From Streptomyces barringtoniae (GTDB taxonomy: Bacteria; Actinomycetota; Actinomycetes; Streptomycetales; Streptomycetaceae): 64,000 nucleotides of DNA. The stretch's first letter is position 1, and every line of letters begins with the position of its first letter. This document shows positions 50,024 through 60,779 of this stretch, piece after piece. The stretch covers positions 310,001-374,000 of the forward strand of contig NZ_JAJHNP010000007.1 in the NCBI RefSeq assembly GCF_020819595.1, written 5' to 3'. The position numbers were made by a program, and so were the translations under genes. The notes under the pieces were generated by a model. It saw only the letters and a list, made by a program, of their open reading frames with translations. It had not been told where the DNA came from and made no database searches.

Positions 50024-52597
50024 TCATCTGCTCAGCCTGAGCCTCCACAGACCACGGCCGTGTGTCGCGGCGACCACTGTGTCACCCGAAGGAAGGAGGG
50101 CGATGTCGGTCGTGACCGAGCTGGGCAGGCCGTGGCCGAGCCGGGACCAGCGGGTCGGCGTCCTGACGTCGGCGACGTAGACGAGGTGGTCGGTGGCGAG
50201 GATCAACTGTCCCTTCGCGATGACCATCGCGTCCGCCGGGACGTCGGGCAGATTGCCGCTGATGTCCCTCCAGGTCGCCCCGCCGTCCAGCGACTCGAAG
50301 ACGTGCCCGACGCCGCCACCCGGGATCCATTTGCGTGAGTACGCGCCGTAAACGGCGTATACGTGGGCGGGATGAGCCGGGTCGCTGACGATCCGGGTGA
50401 CGTAGCGGTTCGGCAGGTTCGGTGCGGTGATGGTGTGCCAGGTGCCGCCGTAGTTGGTGGCGATGCCGCTCTTGAAGCCGCTTCCGTCCTCGTCCGAGGG
50501 CAGGCACGGACCGCACCAGCCGACGTAGTCGACGCCGTTGTCGGCTTCGACCGCGGTGGTGGACGCGGTCTCGCCGAGGTCGTGGACGGGCTGCCAGTCG
50601 CATGTCCCGGCGGCCTTCGCGCAGACCGTGCCGAAACCCTTCTGGGTCTCCCATACGTACCGGCCCGAGATCACCCAGCGGTTGCCGTTCGCCCTGTCGG
50701 CGGTGAACGGGGCGATGAACTGCATCTTGGGATCACAGCCGGCGATCGGCGCACTGATCTGGCAGCCGGGGCTGATCTCCCGGAATGCCGCTGCTGTGCC
50801 GTCGGAGCGGCCACCGACGGTGGTCACCGCGATGTCGCCGTAGGTGTATTCGACGGCCGCGCGGTCGGCGTTGTCCGGGTCCACGATGACATCGCCGCCG
50901 TCACCGGCGAACGGCTGGATCACGTCGTGGGAGTTGCCGCGCACCAGGGTTGCGCCGTTGTCCTGCAGGCCTCCCCACAGCGCCGTTCCGCCCTGAGGGT
51001 CGTGACCTGCGCCGACGTAGAAGTACTGGAGCGTGTGCAGCCCGGAGTTGAGGTCGTACCAGCCTGCCGTGGCATGGTCGGTCGTCAGCCGGGTCCACAC
51101 CCCGCCGTCGCTGCCCACGTACAACCGGCCCTCGTCGTTGATCGCGATGGCGTGCTGGTCCGTGTGGACGGTGGGCGGACAGCCCGTGGCGGTGCCGTAG
51201 CAGGGCAGCGTGTAGTTCCAGAAGGGTGCGATCGTCGTCCAACTCGCGCCGCCGTCGCGGGATTCGTAGACCTCCTCCAAACCGACGTAGACGTGTTGCG
51301 GGTCGTGTGGGTCGACCTTGACGTACTGGTTGTACCAGGAGCCCACTCCCGGCTCGTAGGTGGACGGGAAGGACTGGGCGGATCCGGATCTGCCGAGCGT
51401 CCCGGCGTCCGCGACGAGCGTCCACGGCCCGTTCGGATCGCCGTTCGCCGACTTGTACACGCCCTTGAGCGAGGTCGACTGCATCGGCGAGGGGCGCTTG
51501 CCGGCGGTGTAGGCCGGTGACTGGATCACCGCGTACAGGGCGCTGCCGTCGGGGGCGTAGGCGAGGCTGGTGCGGCCGATGTCGGAGTCGTCGATCCCGG
51601 CGGGCCGTATCCGCTGGAAGGTACCCGGTGCGCCGCCCTTCGTGGACAGGTAGAGCCCGTCGTAGGGGGTGCCGTTGCGGAAGCCCAGTGCGGCCAGCAC
51701 CGTGGCGCCGTGACTGCCCGGCCGGACGGTGACGCTGGAGATGATTGAGGTCCGCGCCGGGTCCTTGTCCGGGTTGGGGTCGGGGCTGAGCACGCGTTGC
51801 CACGGGGTGTCCAGCCGGCCGGAGAACGGGCGACGCCACAGGCCGTGGCTCGTTGCCGCGAACACGTACGAGCCGTTCGTCGTCAACGTGGCGACCTGGG
51901 CGTTGAGCAGCTCGGAGCCGCCGACCCGCTGGAAGGTCCTGCCGTGGTCGGCGGAGCGGTAGACGCCCTGGCCGGTGTAGTTGTCGGCGCTGGTGTTGGC
52001 CTCACCGGTGCCGACCCACAGGGAGTGGTCGGCGGGATTCACCCACAGCGAGCCGATCGACTCGGTGGACGCGTGCTGGAATCCGGGGGTCCAGGTCCTG
52101 CCCGTGTCCTTGGACCGCCAGACGCCGCCGTCGGCGAACCCGGCGTACACCCACGGGCCGTCCGTGGCCAGTGCGGACGCCCTGCCGGTCACCGGACCCC
52201 AGCCGGAGCCGTAGTCGGAGTAGGACGGGTCGGCATAACCGGGGGTCTCGCTGTCGGCCGAACCACTGGTCACCTCGGACCAGGTGCCGCCACGCACCGG
52301 AAGCCGGTCGCCGGCGGCCGCTCCCGCAGCGAGTGCGGCGCCGGAAACCGTGGCGGACGGGGCCGTACGTGCCGCGGCGAACTGGAGGGTACCGGCGACA
52401 GGGTCGTCAGGATCACCACCGTCGTCGGCCGGTTGCATGCCGCCGGTGTTGCTCAGGTGGACCTGCCTGGCGAGTGCGGCAAACCGACGGTCGGCGGACG
52501 GGTGGTGGGTTCGGGGGACGGCAACGCCGGGTGTGCCGCCGGTGAGAACCGCCGTGGCCACCATGGCGGCCACGAGCAGGCTGGCGCGAGGGAGCAT
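50024..52597 (-). CDS. Large secreted BNR/VPS10-like beta-propeller protein
   Basis: 857-aa exported protein. ATG 52597 is preceded by AGGAGG at 6-nt spacing. Signal peptide SLLVAAMVATAVLTGG; then a Gly/Ala-rich segment to about 85; then two seven-bladed-propeller-like regions with Asp-box repeats: SKDTGRTWTPGF, SADHGRTFQRVG, SRDGGASWTTIA, SLDGGATWRDISG. Other marks are LWVGTGEANTSADNYTGQGVYRS and GLQDNG, found in sortilin-like exo-glycosidases (xyloglucanase-related GH74 folds). Extracellular glycan binding or hydrolysis is plausible, catalytic Asp residues were not assigned. Monocistronic. Confidence 0.85.
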   Translation of the reverse strand: MLPRASLLVAAMVATAVLTGGTPGVAVPRTHHPSADRRFAALARQVHLSNTGGMQPADDGGDPDDPVAGTLQFAAARTAPSATVSGAALAAGAAAGDRLPVRGGTWSEVTSGSADSETPGYADPSYSDYGSGWGPVTGRASALATDGPWVYAGFADGGVWRSKDTGRTWTPGFQHASTESIGSLWVNPADHSLWVGTGEANTSADNYTGQGVYRSADHGRTFQRVGGSELLNAQVATLTTNGSYVFAATSHGLWRRPFSGRLDTPWQRVLSPDPNPDKDPARTSIISSVTVRPGSHGATVLAALGFRNGTPYDGLYLSTKGGAPGTFQRIRPAGIDDSDIGRTSLAYAPDGSALYAVIQSPAYTAGKRPSPMQSTSLKGVYKSANGDPNGPWTLVADAGTLGRSGSAQSFPSTYEPGVGSWYNQYVKVDPHDPQHVYVGLEEVYESRDGGASWTTIAPFWNYTLPCYGTATGCPPTVHTDQHAIAINDEGRLYVGSDGGVWTRLTTDHATAGWYDLNSGLHTLQYFYVGAGHDPQGGTALWGGLQDNGATLVRGNSHDVIQPFAGDGGDVIVDPDNADRAAVEYTYGDIAVTTVGGRSDGTAAAFREISPGCQISAPIAGCDPKMQFIAPFTADRANGNRWVISGRYVWETQKGFGTVCAKAAGTCDWQPVHDLGETASTTAVEADNGVDYVGWCGPCLPSDEDGSGFKSGIATNYGGTWHTITAPNLPNRYVTRIVSDPAHPAHVYAVYGAYSRKWIPGGGVGHVFESLDGGATWRDISGNLPDVPADAMVIAKGQLILATDHLVYVADVRTPTRWSRLGHGLPSSVTTDIALLPSGDTVVAATHGRGLWRLRLSR

Positions 52598-53287
52598 CAC
52601 ATGCCTCCTGGGCATCAGAACGCGAGTTGTGTCGCGCGGTGCTCCCGCCACCACAGGACGCCGGTGAGCGTAAAGGGTCAGTGCGCGGCTCGCATAGCCT
52701 CAATTCGGTTTCATACGGCTGGGGTTGCCGCTGGATAGGAATTGCCGGACTGCGCCCGCGACTGGGGCGGGCACCGGCCCGGTCCCGAGCGCGCCGGGGA
52801 AGAAGGTCCGGGATCCGCGCTTCCGATGAGCGGATACCGGTGATGACGTGCGGGAACGCGGCTTACGGCGTGGCTGTGCGGGGATGGCCGGAGGTACCGG
52901 AAGAGGCCAGTCACCATCGGCGGCGGAGGTCCGCCGGAGTCCTCGACACACCATCCATAACGCCGGGTTATGGATGTGTGACGTCTCCCCGGCGGCACAC
53001 AAGCGGCCGAATACTTCTCCTCAGGCAAACCGCCTATCGCCAAGTGCGCGGCCCACCAGGCCAGGCTTCCCGTCCGGACGACCAGCTCCCGCCATGCCGC
53101 CCGGACGGGAACCACGGCCCATGACCGCGGCGCCGCGCCTGTTCGAGCCGTGACGCGCCCCTGCGACAGGGCGACGGCTCCGCACGTGAGCTGTCGCCGC
53201 CCTCACCCCCTCACAGCCGGGAACGGCCGCGAGGCGAGTCTGCGCACTGGCCTTTCACGCCGGACCTCCCCCCCGGCGCCAGCGGCC
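52598..53287. other. Intergenic with a strong hairpin
   Basis: About 690 bases without a gene. Contains the inverted repeat described separately (52947-52980). Otherwise GC-rich sequence with noise frames. Confidence 0.45.
52947..52980. repeat. Inverted repeat / hairpin
   Basis: CATCCATAAC (52952-52961), 5-base loop, GTTATGGATG (52967-52976) form a perfect 10-bp stem; CACA/TGTG extends it by 4 bp across a one-base bulge. It is AT-richer than its surroundings and not next to a gene end, so a protein-binding site or IS end is as likely as a terminator. Confidence 0.5.
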
Positions 53288-53565
53288 GGATGGAGACGGT
53301 ACTGACCGATCCGGCGACCGGCGAGGAACTGCGGGTCTGGCAGTAGAGGGGATACATGCACGTCTTCACCGGAGACACCCTGGCATGCGACTGGCGCGCC
53401 TCCATCGCACTCGAACCCGTCGAGACGATGACCAACGCCCTCAACCGCCCGAACACACCGCCGCCCTCGCCCTGGAACCCGGCCGACGCCGCGAGTTCAG
53501 CTTCGGCGCCGCCTCTGCGGCCTATGCAGCGCTCCGGTACTCATTGATCAGGCCGCCAACGGCTT
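53288..53565 (+). pseudogene. Aldose 1-epimerase-like C-terminal relic
   Basis: Fragments RMETVLTDPATGEELRVWQ, then after a stop HVFTGDTLACDWRASIALEPVETMTNALNRP, and in the next frame EHTAALALEPGRRREFSFGAAS. This is the end of galactose mutarotase-like proteins (FTGD, ALEPMTxxxNAFN, LxPGExxxxxFGI). Stop codon and frameshift; the catalytic His region is absent. Confidence 0.7.
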
Positions 53566-54052
53566 GGCGTCGCGTGAGCCGGACGTGATTCAGGTCGGCC
53601 GGAGCCGCCGGTAGCGGTCGGGGCGGGCCCTCTACCTCACGTTGCCCCGGCCACGGAGCCGCAGGCCAAGGCCCTGAACCCGGTTTCCACACCCCACAGG
53701 CAAGGATCTGGCGGCATGCCGCGCGGACTTGCCCATGCCCAGGGGCACGCCCGCCATCTTGAGGCCGAGGTCGTCCGCGCGCAGGTGGATCCTGGCGGCG
53801 CCCGCCTTCCCCAACTCCCTTGTGTCCCCGCGAGAACGCTGACCACCCGGCCTTGAGGGAACGTCCCGACGGGCAACGAGTGAGCGGTCACCGAGTGGCC
53901 TACCCATTCGGGTACCCCCGTTGAGCAGCCGCACAGCCGCACGATCGGCATGCACGAACACGCCTGTTCCAGGCCTTTCGCGACCAGAAGACTTCAGTCG
54001 TCGGATCAACAGCTGACTGCCGCGTTCGGCGCGGTGGGAAGGAGAGGGCGGC
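53566..54052. other. Intergenic upstream of the ALA cluster
   Basis: About 490 bases. No gene found. It must contain the promoter of the ligase/ALA-synthase unit, but no clear -35/-10 pair or repeat could be named. Confidence 0.4.
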
Positions 54053-55633
54053 ATGGTGGCTGCGGGCGAGGCCTGGTGGTCGAACGCGGGCGGCTATGTG
54101 CCCGATGTACTGAAGGCGCTGGCGAAGCACCCTGGCAAGGTGGTGCTGCGCTACCCGGGTACGGAGCTGACAGCGGCCGACTACCTGCGTGCTGTCACCG
54201 GCACCTATCGCGCCTTGCGCGCAACCGGCGTCAGGCGCGGCACCGTGGTCGCCGTACTCACCGCACCCAACAGTCCGGACATGATCACCGTGCGGCATGC
54301 CGCTCACCTGGCCGGCGCCGCCGTCTGTTACCTGCGCTCCACCAACCCGGGTACCAGCACGGCCATGCTGCCGCTCACCGACCAACTCGGCATCCTGCGT
54401 GACACGGGCGCGACCGTCCTCTATGCCGACCGGACCAGCGCGGCGCGTGCCGCCGAACTGGCCGAGCATTCCGAAGCAGTCCTTGTCGGTCCCGGACAGG
54501 CCGGATCCGCCGGGGTCGTGCCCACCGACGACCCCGGGGCCATCGCCCCAGAGCGCGGGGAGCCCGACGGCCTGGCAGTGATCATGTTCACCAGCGGCAG
54601 CACCGGTCGCCCCAAGGGGATCCGCAAGTCACTGCGGGCCTGGGAGGGCACGGTGCGGATCGCGATCGAGTCACCCGCGGAGGCTGCCGAGATCACGGCA
54701 CTGTTCAGCACCCCGCTGAGCCACAGCGCCGGGCTCCTGGTCGACGGTGCCCTGGCGGTGGGCGGTAGCGTCGTGCTACTGCCGGAGTTCGATGAGAAGC
54801 AGGTAGCGCATACCGTCACCGAGCACCGCGTCACCCGCACCTTCATGGCCACCACCCAGCTGTATCGGCTGCTCGACCATCTCGACGATCTGGGGCACCG
54901 TGACGCCGAGGCGGCCGGCCTGGCCAGCCTGCGGAGCCTGAGCTACAGCGGGACATCGGCGGCGCCCAGCCGTATCACCGCCGCGCTCGAGGTGTTCGGC
55001 CCGATCCTGCTGCAGCTCTACGGCACCACGGAGAGCGGCCGCATCACGTTCCTCGACCCGGCTGGGCACGCTGACCCCGGCCTGGCCGCGACGGTCGGCC
55101 GGGTATTCCCTGAAGTCGAGGTGGAGGTGCGTGACCTGGACACCGGGGCGCTGTTGGCCGACGGGCAGGTCGGTGAGATTCGGATGCGTTCCCCGCAGCT
55201 CATGGATGGCTACCTCGACCCGGCCCTGGACGCCGATGTGCTGCGCGACGGCTGGTACCGCACCGGCGACATCGGCTACCGCGACGAACGCGGCTACATC
55301 CACCTGCTCGACCGTGTCTCCGACGTCGTCAAGGTCGACGGGGTCAAGGTCTACCCGGCCGTGGTCGAGCGCGAGCTGCTGACCGTCCCCGGCGTCGCTC
55401 TCGCGGCCGTCTACGGAGTACGCGACACCGATGGCACCGAGCACCTCCACGCTGCCCTGACCTGCCGCCCCGGCACGCTCGTCGAATCCGACGCGGTACG
55501 CAAGCACATCAGCTCCTCCCTCTCTCCGGCACTGGCCCCCGAGCGGGTCCTGGTGCTCGACGAACTTCCCATGAACGCCACGGGCAAGCCCGACAAGGCG
55601 AGGCTGCGTGAGCACAGCGCCGCTGCGGCCTGA
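54053..55633 (+). CDS. Acyl-CoA ligase (ANL superfamily), first gene of ALA unit
   Basis: 526-aa adenylate-forming enzyme that activates a carboxylic acid as acyl-AMP and then acyl-CoA. ATG 54053 follows AAGGAGAGGG. Core motifs: FTSGSTGRPKGIRK (A3, P-loop), YSGTSAAPSRI, QLYGTTESG (A5), DGWYRTGDIGYRDERGYIHLLDRVSD (A7-A8) and catalytic Lys in PMNATGKPDKARLR (A10). In C5N pathways an acyl-CoA ligase converts 5-aminolevulinate to its CoA thioester for cyclisation; this gene, next to an ALA synthase, is a candidate, as is the one downstream. Stop to ALA synthase start: 69 bp. Confidence 0.9.
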   Translation: MVAAGEAWWSNAGGYVPDVLKALAKHPGKVVLRYPGTELTAADYLRAVTGTYRALRATGVRRGTVVAVLTAPNSPDMITVRHAAHLAGAAVCYLRSTNPGTSTAMLPLTDQLGILRDTGATVLYADRTSAARAAELAEHSEAVLVGPGQAGSAGVVPTDDPGAIAPERGEPDGLAVIMFTSGSTGRPKGIRKSLRAWEGTVRIAIESPAEAAEITALFSTPLSHSAGLLVDGALAVGGSVVLLPEFDEKQVAHTVTEHRVTRTFMATTQLYRLLDHLDDLGHRDAEAAGLASLRSLSYSGTSAAPSRITAALEVFGPILLQLYGTTESGRITFLDPAGHADPGLAATVGRVFPEVEVEVRDLDTGALLADGQVGEIRMRSPQLMDGYLDPALDADVLRDGWYRTGDIGYRDERGYIHLLDRVSDVVKVDGVKVYPAVVERELLTVPGVALAAVYGVRDTDGTEHLHAALTCRPGTLVESDAVRKHISSSLSPALAPERVLVLDELPMNATGKPDKARLREHSAAAA

Positions 55634-55702
55634 GGCACCGCGTCAACTCAACTCCCCTTCCACCTCAGCCACTTTCACCTCCTGCTGAACGAGAGGAATC
55701 TC

Positions 55703-56953
55703 ATGCCCCGGCACCTCGACTACTTCACCCACCAGCTCACCGATGAGCAGCGCCGCACCCGCACCTTCCTGGAGATCGGCCGCCGAGCCGGCAACTTCCC
55801 CAGCGCGATCGCCCGCACGGCCGGCGAGGACAGCGAGGTCAGCGTCTGGTGCAGCAACGACTACCTCGGGATGGGACAGCACCCTGCCGTCCTGGCCGCC
55901 GTCCACGACGCCGTCGCCCGGTTCGGCGCCGGGTCCGGTGGCTCCCGCAACATCGGCGGCACCAACCACCGCCACGTGGAGCTGGAGCGCGAGCTCGCGG
56001 ACTGGCACGGCAAGGACGCGGCGCTGCTCTTCACTTCCGGCTACACCGCCAACGACGGCGCACTCGCGGTGATCGCAGGCAACCCCGAGGGCACCGTCGT
56101 CTTCTCCGACGAGCTGAACCACGCGTCGATCATCGACGGTCTGCGGCGCAGCGGCGCCCAGAAGCGCATCTTCCGCCACAACGACGTCGCGCACCTGGCC
56201 GAACTCCTCGCGCAGGCCGACCCGGAAGCACCCAAGCTGATCGTGCTGGAGTCGGTGTACTCCATGTCCGGTGACGTGGCGCCGCTCGCCGAGATCGCCG
56301 ACCTCGCCGAGCAGTACGGCGCGACCACCTTCCTCGACGAGGTGCACGCCATCGGCATGTACGGTCCTGAAGGTGCCGGCATAGCAGCGCGCGAGGGTAT
56401 CGCCGAGCGGTTCGATGTCATCATGGGCACCCTCGCCAAGGGCCTCGGCACCGCCGGTGGTTACATCGCCGGACCGCAGGACCTGATCGACGCGGTGCGC
56501 ACACTGTCGCGGGCGTTCGTCTTCACCACGTCGCTGCCGCCCGCCACCGCGGCCGGTGCCCTGGCCGCCGTACGCCACCTGCGCGCCTCCGATGCCGAGC
56601 GGCAGAGCCTGGCCAGGAACGCCCAGTTGCTGCACCGGCTGCTCGACGAGGCCGACGTGCCGTTCCTGTCCTCCGACTCGCACATCGTCTCGGCGCTGGT
56701 CGGCGACGACGCCCTGTGCAAGCAGGCGTCAGCGCTTCTTCTGGACCGGCACAAGATCTATGTCCAGGCCATCAACGCCCCCAGTGTCCGTGCGGGCGAG
56801 GAACTTCTGCGCATCGCTCCGTCGGCGACGCACACGGAGGCCGACGTACAGAAGTTCGCCGAGGCCCTCGCGGGCATCTGGCAGGAGTTGGAGATCGCCA
56901 AGGCGTCCGACCGCGCGGCCGGACGTACCGCCGCGGTGAAGGAGTCTGTGTGA
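55703..56953 (+). CDS. 5-Aminolevulinate synthase (secondary-metabolism type)
   Basis: 416-aa PLP enzyme of the alpha-oxoamine synthase family; condenses glycine with succinyl-CoA. The ALAS pattern is specific: [98 protein letters not shown] and the PLP-Lys region [17 protein letters not shown]-terminal [11 protein letters not shown]. Streptomycetes make haem ALA from glutamyl-tRNA, so a separate ALAS marks a dedicated pathway such as the C5N unit of manumycin-type compounds. RBS GAGAGGA; its TGA overlaps the next start. Confidence 0.95.
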   Translation: MPRHLDYFTHQLTDEQRRTRTFLEIGRRAGNFPSAIARTAGEDSEVSVWCSNDYLGMGQHPAVLAAVHDAVARFGAGSGGSRNIGGTNHRHVELERELADWHGKDAALLFTSGYTANDGALAVIAGNPEGTVVFSDELNHASIIDGLRRSGAQKRIFRHNDVAHLAELLAQADPEAPKLIVLESVYSMSGDVAPLAEIADLAEQYGATTFLDEVHAIGMYGPEGAGIAAREGIAERFDVIMGTLAKGLGTAGGYIAGPQDLIDAVRTLSRAFVFTTSLPPATAAGALAAVRHLRASDAERQSLARNAQLLHRLLDEADVPFLSSDSHIVSALVGDDALCKQASALLLDRHKIYVQAINAPSVRAGEELLRIAPSATHTEADVQKFAEALAGIWQELEIAKASDRAAGRTAAVKESV

Positions 56954-58506
56954 CCCGCCCTCTGGCCGCCGTGCTTGCCGATACGGCAGCACGGCGGCCG
57001 GACCATCAGGCTCTGGTCTGGGACGACACCGTCGTCACCTACGAGCGGCTGTGGGACCGGGCCCGCCACTACGCCGGAGTTCTGCGCCGCCACGGCGTAG
57101 CTCCCGGCGATCGGGTGGTTCTGCTCGTGCCCAACTCACCCAGTTTTCCGGCCGTCTACTACGGCGTCCTCGCCCTGGGGGCGGTTGTGGTGCCGATGAA
57201 CGCGCAGTCCCGAGCCGCCGAAGTGGAGTTCGTGCTCAGGGACTGCGATGCGCGCGCCCTCATCTGCGAGGGCACAGCCCTTGAGCAGGGTGCTCCCGCA
57301 GCCGCGGCCGCCGGAATCGAGTTGTTCACCGTGGCGGACGGCCACGCAGGCGGAATCGATCTCGTCGCTCCCCACGCCGGGCCGCCCATCGAGGACTACG
57401 CGGAGGTCGCCCCGGACGACCTGGCGGCGATCCTCTACACCTCGGGCACCACGGGCCGCCCCAAGGGCGCGATGCTGACCCATCGCAACATCGTCACGAA
57501 CATCGAGGTGACCGCTGTCTCCCCGTTCGGGATCCAGGATGACGACGTGCTCTATGGCTGTCTGCCGCTGTCGCACACCTTCGGGCAGGTCTGCGTCATG
57601 GGCACCTGCTTCCTGGCGGGCGCCACGCTGGTCCTCGCGCCCCGGTTCGCCGCCGAGCAGGCCCTCAAGGCGATGGAACGTCATGGCTGCACCGTCTTCA
57701 TGGGCGTGCCGACCATGTATCACGCACTGCTCGAAGCCGTGGCTGCGGGCGCGCCCGCGCCCCGACTGAGGCGCGCCTACAGCGGCGGATCCGCGCTGGC
57801 AGTACCGGTCCTGGCGCAGGTGCAGCGCGCCTTCGGCTGCGAGGTGTACGAGGGGTACGGGCTGACCGAGACCTCTCCCTGTGTCGCGTACAACCAGCCG
57901 GGCACAGCACCGCGGCCCGGCACCGTGGGACTGCCGGTCGAAGGTGTGGAGGTGGCCATCGCCCGTGCCGACCTGGAAGGCAGCGTGGAGTTGCTCCCCG
58001 TGGGCGAGGTGGGCGAGGTCGTCGTCCGAGGCCACAACGTGATGGCCGGATACCTCGGTCTTCCGAAGGCCACCGCCGAGGTGCTCGTGGACGGGTGGTT
58101 CCGCTCCGGAGATCTCGGACACTTGGCACCGGACGGCTACCTCACACTCGTGGACCGGAAGAAGGACGTGATCATCCAGGGCGGCTACAACGTCTACCCG
58201 CGTGAGGTCGAGGATGTGCTGCTGCGCCATCCGGCCGTCGAGCAGGTCGCTGTGGTAGGCGTTCCGGATCCGGCACGCGGCGAGCAGGTCTGCGCAGTCG
58301 TGGTGCGCAGGGACGGCGCCGGCCCGGACGCTGAACTCTCCGGCGAACTCGACGAGTTGGCGCGCCAGGAGTTGAGCGGTTACAAGCGGCCGCGCCGCGT
58401 GGAGTTCGTCGAGCGACTGCCACTGGGCCCCAGCGGCAAGGTCCTCAAGCGTGAGTTGGCCAAACTGCTGCTCACTTCGCGAGCAGCCCGATCTCCAGCG
58501 CTCTGA
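56950..58506 (+). CDS. Long-chain-type acyl-CoA ligase
   Basis: 518-aa ANL enzyme translated by coupling (GTG 56950 overlaps the ALA synthase stop; AAGGAG upstream). Motifs: [92 protein letters not shown] and catalytic Lys in [11 protein letters not shown]. FadD-like; it could load a fatty acyl or polyketide starter, or activate ALA. The 3' end overlaps the convergent LuxR gene by 35 bp. Confidence 0.92.
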   Translation: MTRPLAAVLADTAARRPDHQALVWDDTVVTYERLWDRARHYAGVLRRHGVAPGDRVVLLVPNSPSFPAVYYGVLALGAVVVPMNAQSRAAEVEFVLRDCDARALICEGTALEQGAPAAAAAGIELFTVADGHAGGIDLVAPHAGPPIEDYAEVAPDDLAAILYTSGTTGRPKGAMLTHRNIVTNIEVTAVSPFGIQDDDVLYGCLPLSHTFGQVCVMGTCFLAGATLVLAPRFAAEQALKAMERHGCTVFMGVPTMYHALLEAVAAGAPAPRLRRAYSGGSALAVPVLAQVQRAFGCEVYEGYGLTETSPCVAYNQPGTAPRPGTVGLPVEGVEVAIARADLEGSVELLPVGEVGEVVVRGHNVMAGYLGLPKATAEVLVDGWFRSGDLGHLAPDGYLTLVDRKKDVIIQGGYNVYPREVEDVLLRHPAVEQVAVVGVPDPARGEQVCAVVVRRDGAGPDAELSGELDELARQELSGYKRPRRVEFVERLPLGPSGKVLKRELAKLLLTSRAARSPAL

Positions 58507-59119
58507 CCACTGCGAGGGTGCGGTTGGGGCTGTTCAGTTTGGCGAGGATGTTCCCCATCAGCCGCTTGACGCCGTTCTCGGAAATGCCCAGCGAGCGGGC
58601 GGCCTGCTTGTTGCTCAGGCCGCCCGCGACCAGTTCCAGGACCTGTGTCTCACGTGCCGTCAGCGCGACGGCAGGGCTGGGACCGGCAGGTACGAGCAGG
58701 CGCCGTGCCAGGCTCGCCGATACGTGGAAGCGCCCGGCGCACACGTCGGAGACCGCTTCACGCAGCAGGCTGAGGTGGAGAGCCGATCGGTCCACGAAGC
58801 CATGCACGTGCGAGGCCCAGGCCGACGTCATCCGCTCGTCGGGGCCGATGAGGACCATCAGGCGCACATCTTGGTCGCGCAGTTGCCGGGCCAACACCGG
58901 GTCCGTGGCCTCCGCCAGCTCGGCGGTGGAGGTGAGCAGCAGGTCCGGCGACACCTCCGGGGCAGCCGCTGCAGCGTCGGCGATGGTCGAGTAGCTGAAG
59001 ATGCTCGCGATCGACTCCAGGGAGTGCAGCATCCCTTCGAGTCCGTAACGGTGGATGTCCTTGCGGACCGCCAGGGCAACGGTGAGGCCCCGCGCGGACT
59101 GAGACGTCGGAAGAGACAT
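58472..59119 (-). CDS. LuxR-family response regulator-like transcription factor
   Basis: 215-aa regulator. ATG 59119 with AAGGAG at about 5 nt. The N-terminal 130 residues follow the receiver fold (DIHRYGLEGMLHSL, DLLLTSTAEL, VRLMVLIGPDE) but the phosphoacceptor Asp is not in place (LLLTST), so phosphorylation is doubtful. Lux[66 protein letters not shown]. Probably the cluster-specific regulator of the surrounding metabolite genes. Confidence 0.9.
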   Translation of the reverse strand: MSLPTSQSARGLTVALAVRKDIHRYGLEGMLHSLESIASIFSYSTIADAAAAAPEVSPDLLLTSTAELAEATDPVLARQLRDQDVRLMVLIGPDERMTSAWASHVHGFVDRSALHLSLLREAVSDVCAGRFHVSASLARRLLVPAGPSPAVALTARETQVLELVAGGLSNKQAARSLGISENGVKRLMGNILAKLNSPNRTLAVVRALEIGLLAK

Positions 59120-59219
59120 GTTCTCCTTCTCTCTGTACGAGGGTGGGGCCCCGGGTCGTGCGAGGGTGGCCGCCCCGTTCGAGGTCGGCCACCTTCCCTT
59201 GCGTGTCCGGGGCTGTCGG

Positions 59220-60692
59220 TCAGGACCGGGTGACCGCCGGCTGAGGGGCTTCTGTCGGGGTGATCTGCGGGGCGTCGGCCGCAGGAGCCTGCTGCCGCAC
59301 CAGCCACAGGGCAGTGAAGACGGCGCTGGCCAGAGTGACGACCCCGGCAGTGAGGAACGCGGTGTTCAGGCCGCTGCCGAAGGAAGCACCGTGCTCCTGA
59401 CGCGTGCGCACGATGGCACCGAGCACCGCGACCCCGAAGACCGACCCGATCTGCCGAGTGGTGCTGCTGATCCCCGAGGCGAGGCCGCCTTCGCGGGGAC
59501 CGACCGAGGAGATGGCCGCTCCGGTCAGCGGGGACATGGTGAGGCCGAAGCCGACACCGGTGATCGCCAGGCGCCACCACACGTTCGGGTACGGCGTGCT
59601 CGCATGCACGGCAGCCATCGTCACCAGGCCGGTCCCGGCAAGGACCAGGCCCACGGTGACAACGCTGCGGAAGCCGAACCTGGCGGCGATTCGAGCGGCG
59701 TACGGACTGCACACCACCATCGCGATCGAGCAGGGCAGCGTCTCCATCGCAGCGCGCATCACCGAATGGCCCTGGACCGTAACGAAGAATTGAGAGAAGA
59801 AGAAACCCGAGCCCATCAGGCCGAAGCCGACGACGGTCATTGCCGCGTTCGAAACGGTGAACAGACGGTGCTTGAACAGACGCAGCGGCAGCATCGGAGT
59901 AGCCACGCGGGCCTCGATGGTGAGGAACAGCGCAAGCAGGACGATCGTCGCGCCGAAGCAGGACAGGATCAGCGGCGACGTCCAGCCGAGATCGCCCGCT
60001 TCGGTGACCCCAAAGGTCAGCGTGCCCACAAGGAGGAGTGCCAGCACCTGACCGGGCAGGTCGAGCGGGGGCGCATCAGGGTTGCGACGGTCCGGCAGGA
60101 TGCGCGCACCCACGACAAGCGTCACCACGCCGATGGGTATGTTGATCAGGAAAATGGCACGCCAGTCGAATGCCTCGACCAGCAGGCCGCCGGCTGCAGG
60201 CCCGACCGCGAGGCCGATGCCGCTGAAGGTGGCCCACTGACCGATCGCCTTGACCCGTTCCTGAGGCACGGGGTAGCCGGAGGCAAGAAGCGCGAGGCTG
60301 GCCGGGCTGAGCGCGGCAGCCCCGATGCCCTGAAGGATGCGAGCGGCCAGAAGCCAGCCGACGGTGGCGGACAGGCTGCACATGAGCGAGGCGAGCGTGA
60401 ACACGGCCATGCCGCCCAGAAAGATGCGCTTGCCGCCGAAGCGATCCGCGAAGACGCCGCCGGCGAGCAGCAGCATCGCCACGGCGAGCACATAGGCGTC
60501 CACGATCCACTGCAGCCCGGTCAACGTCGTGTCCAGACGCAGTTGCATGTCGGGCAGTGCCGCACTGGTGATGGTGTTGTTGAGTAGAACCATGAACTGG
60601 CCGATGCAGGTCAACGCGAGTAAGGCGACCCTGTTGTGAGAACGAACGGGTGCTGTTCGGCGATGTCGGCCAGTTCGGCGACGGTCGAACAC
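59220..60692 (-). CDS. MFS drug exporter, DHA2 (14-TM) type
   Basis: 490-aa transporter with 14 predicted helices. GTG 60692 follows AGGAG by 8 nt. Motifs: FMVLLNNTITSAALPDMQLRL (helix 1, D1), LQWIVDAYVLAVAMLLLAGGVFADRFGGKRIFLGG (motif A), RILQGIGAAALSPASLALL (motif B), GIGLAVGPAAGGLLVEAFDWRAIFLINIPIG (motif C antiporter signature). Proton-driven exporter, likely for self-resistance or export of the cluster's product. Together with the ligase and P450 genes it forms a minus-strand unit. Confidence 0.93.
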   Translation of the reverse strand: MFDRRRTGRHRRTAPVRSHNRVALLALTCIGQFMVLLNNTITSAALPDMQLRLDTTLTGLQWIVDAYVLAVAMLLLAGGVFADRFGGKRIFLGGMAVFTLASLMCSLSATVGWLLAARILQGIGAAALSPASLALLASGYPVPQERVKAIGQWATFSGIGLAVGPAAGGLLVEAFDWRAIFLINIPIGVVTLVVGARILPDRRNPDAPPLDLPGQVLALLLVGTLTFGVTEAGDLGWTSPLILSCFGATIVLLALFLTIEARVATPMLPLRLFKHRLFTVSNAAMTVVGFGLMGSGFFFSQFFVTVQGHSVMRAAMETLPCSIAMVVCSPYAARIAARFGFRSVVTVGLVLAGTGLVTMAAVHASTPYPNVWWRLAITGVGFGLTMSPLTGAAISSVGPREGGLASGISSTTRQIGSVFGVAVLGAIVRTRQEHGASFGSGLNTAFLTAGVVTLASAVFTALWLVRQQAPAADAPQITPTEAPQPAVTRS

Positions 60693-60779
60693 AGGGGTAG
60701 CTCCTATCGAGAGTCGTGGTATGGAGAGTCGAAGAGGCCGCAGCAGAGCAGAGCGGGCCGACAGGTTCCGCTCGCGCGG

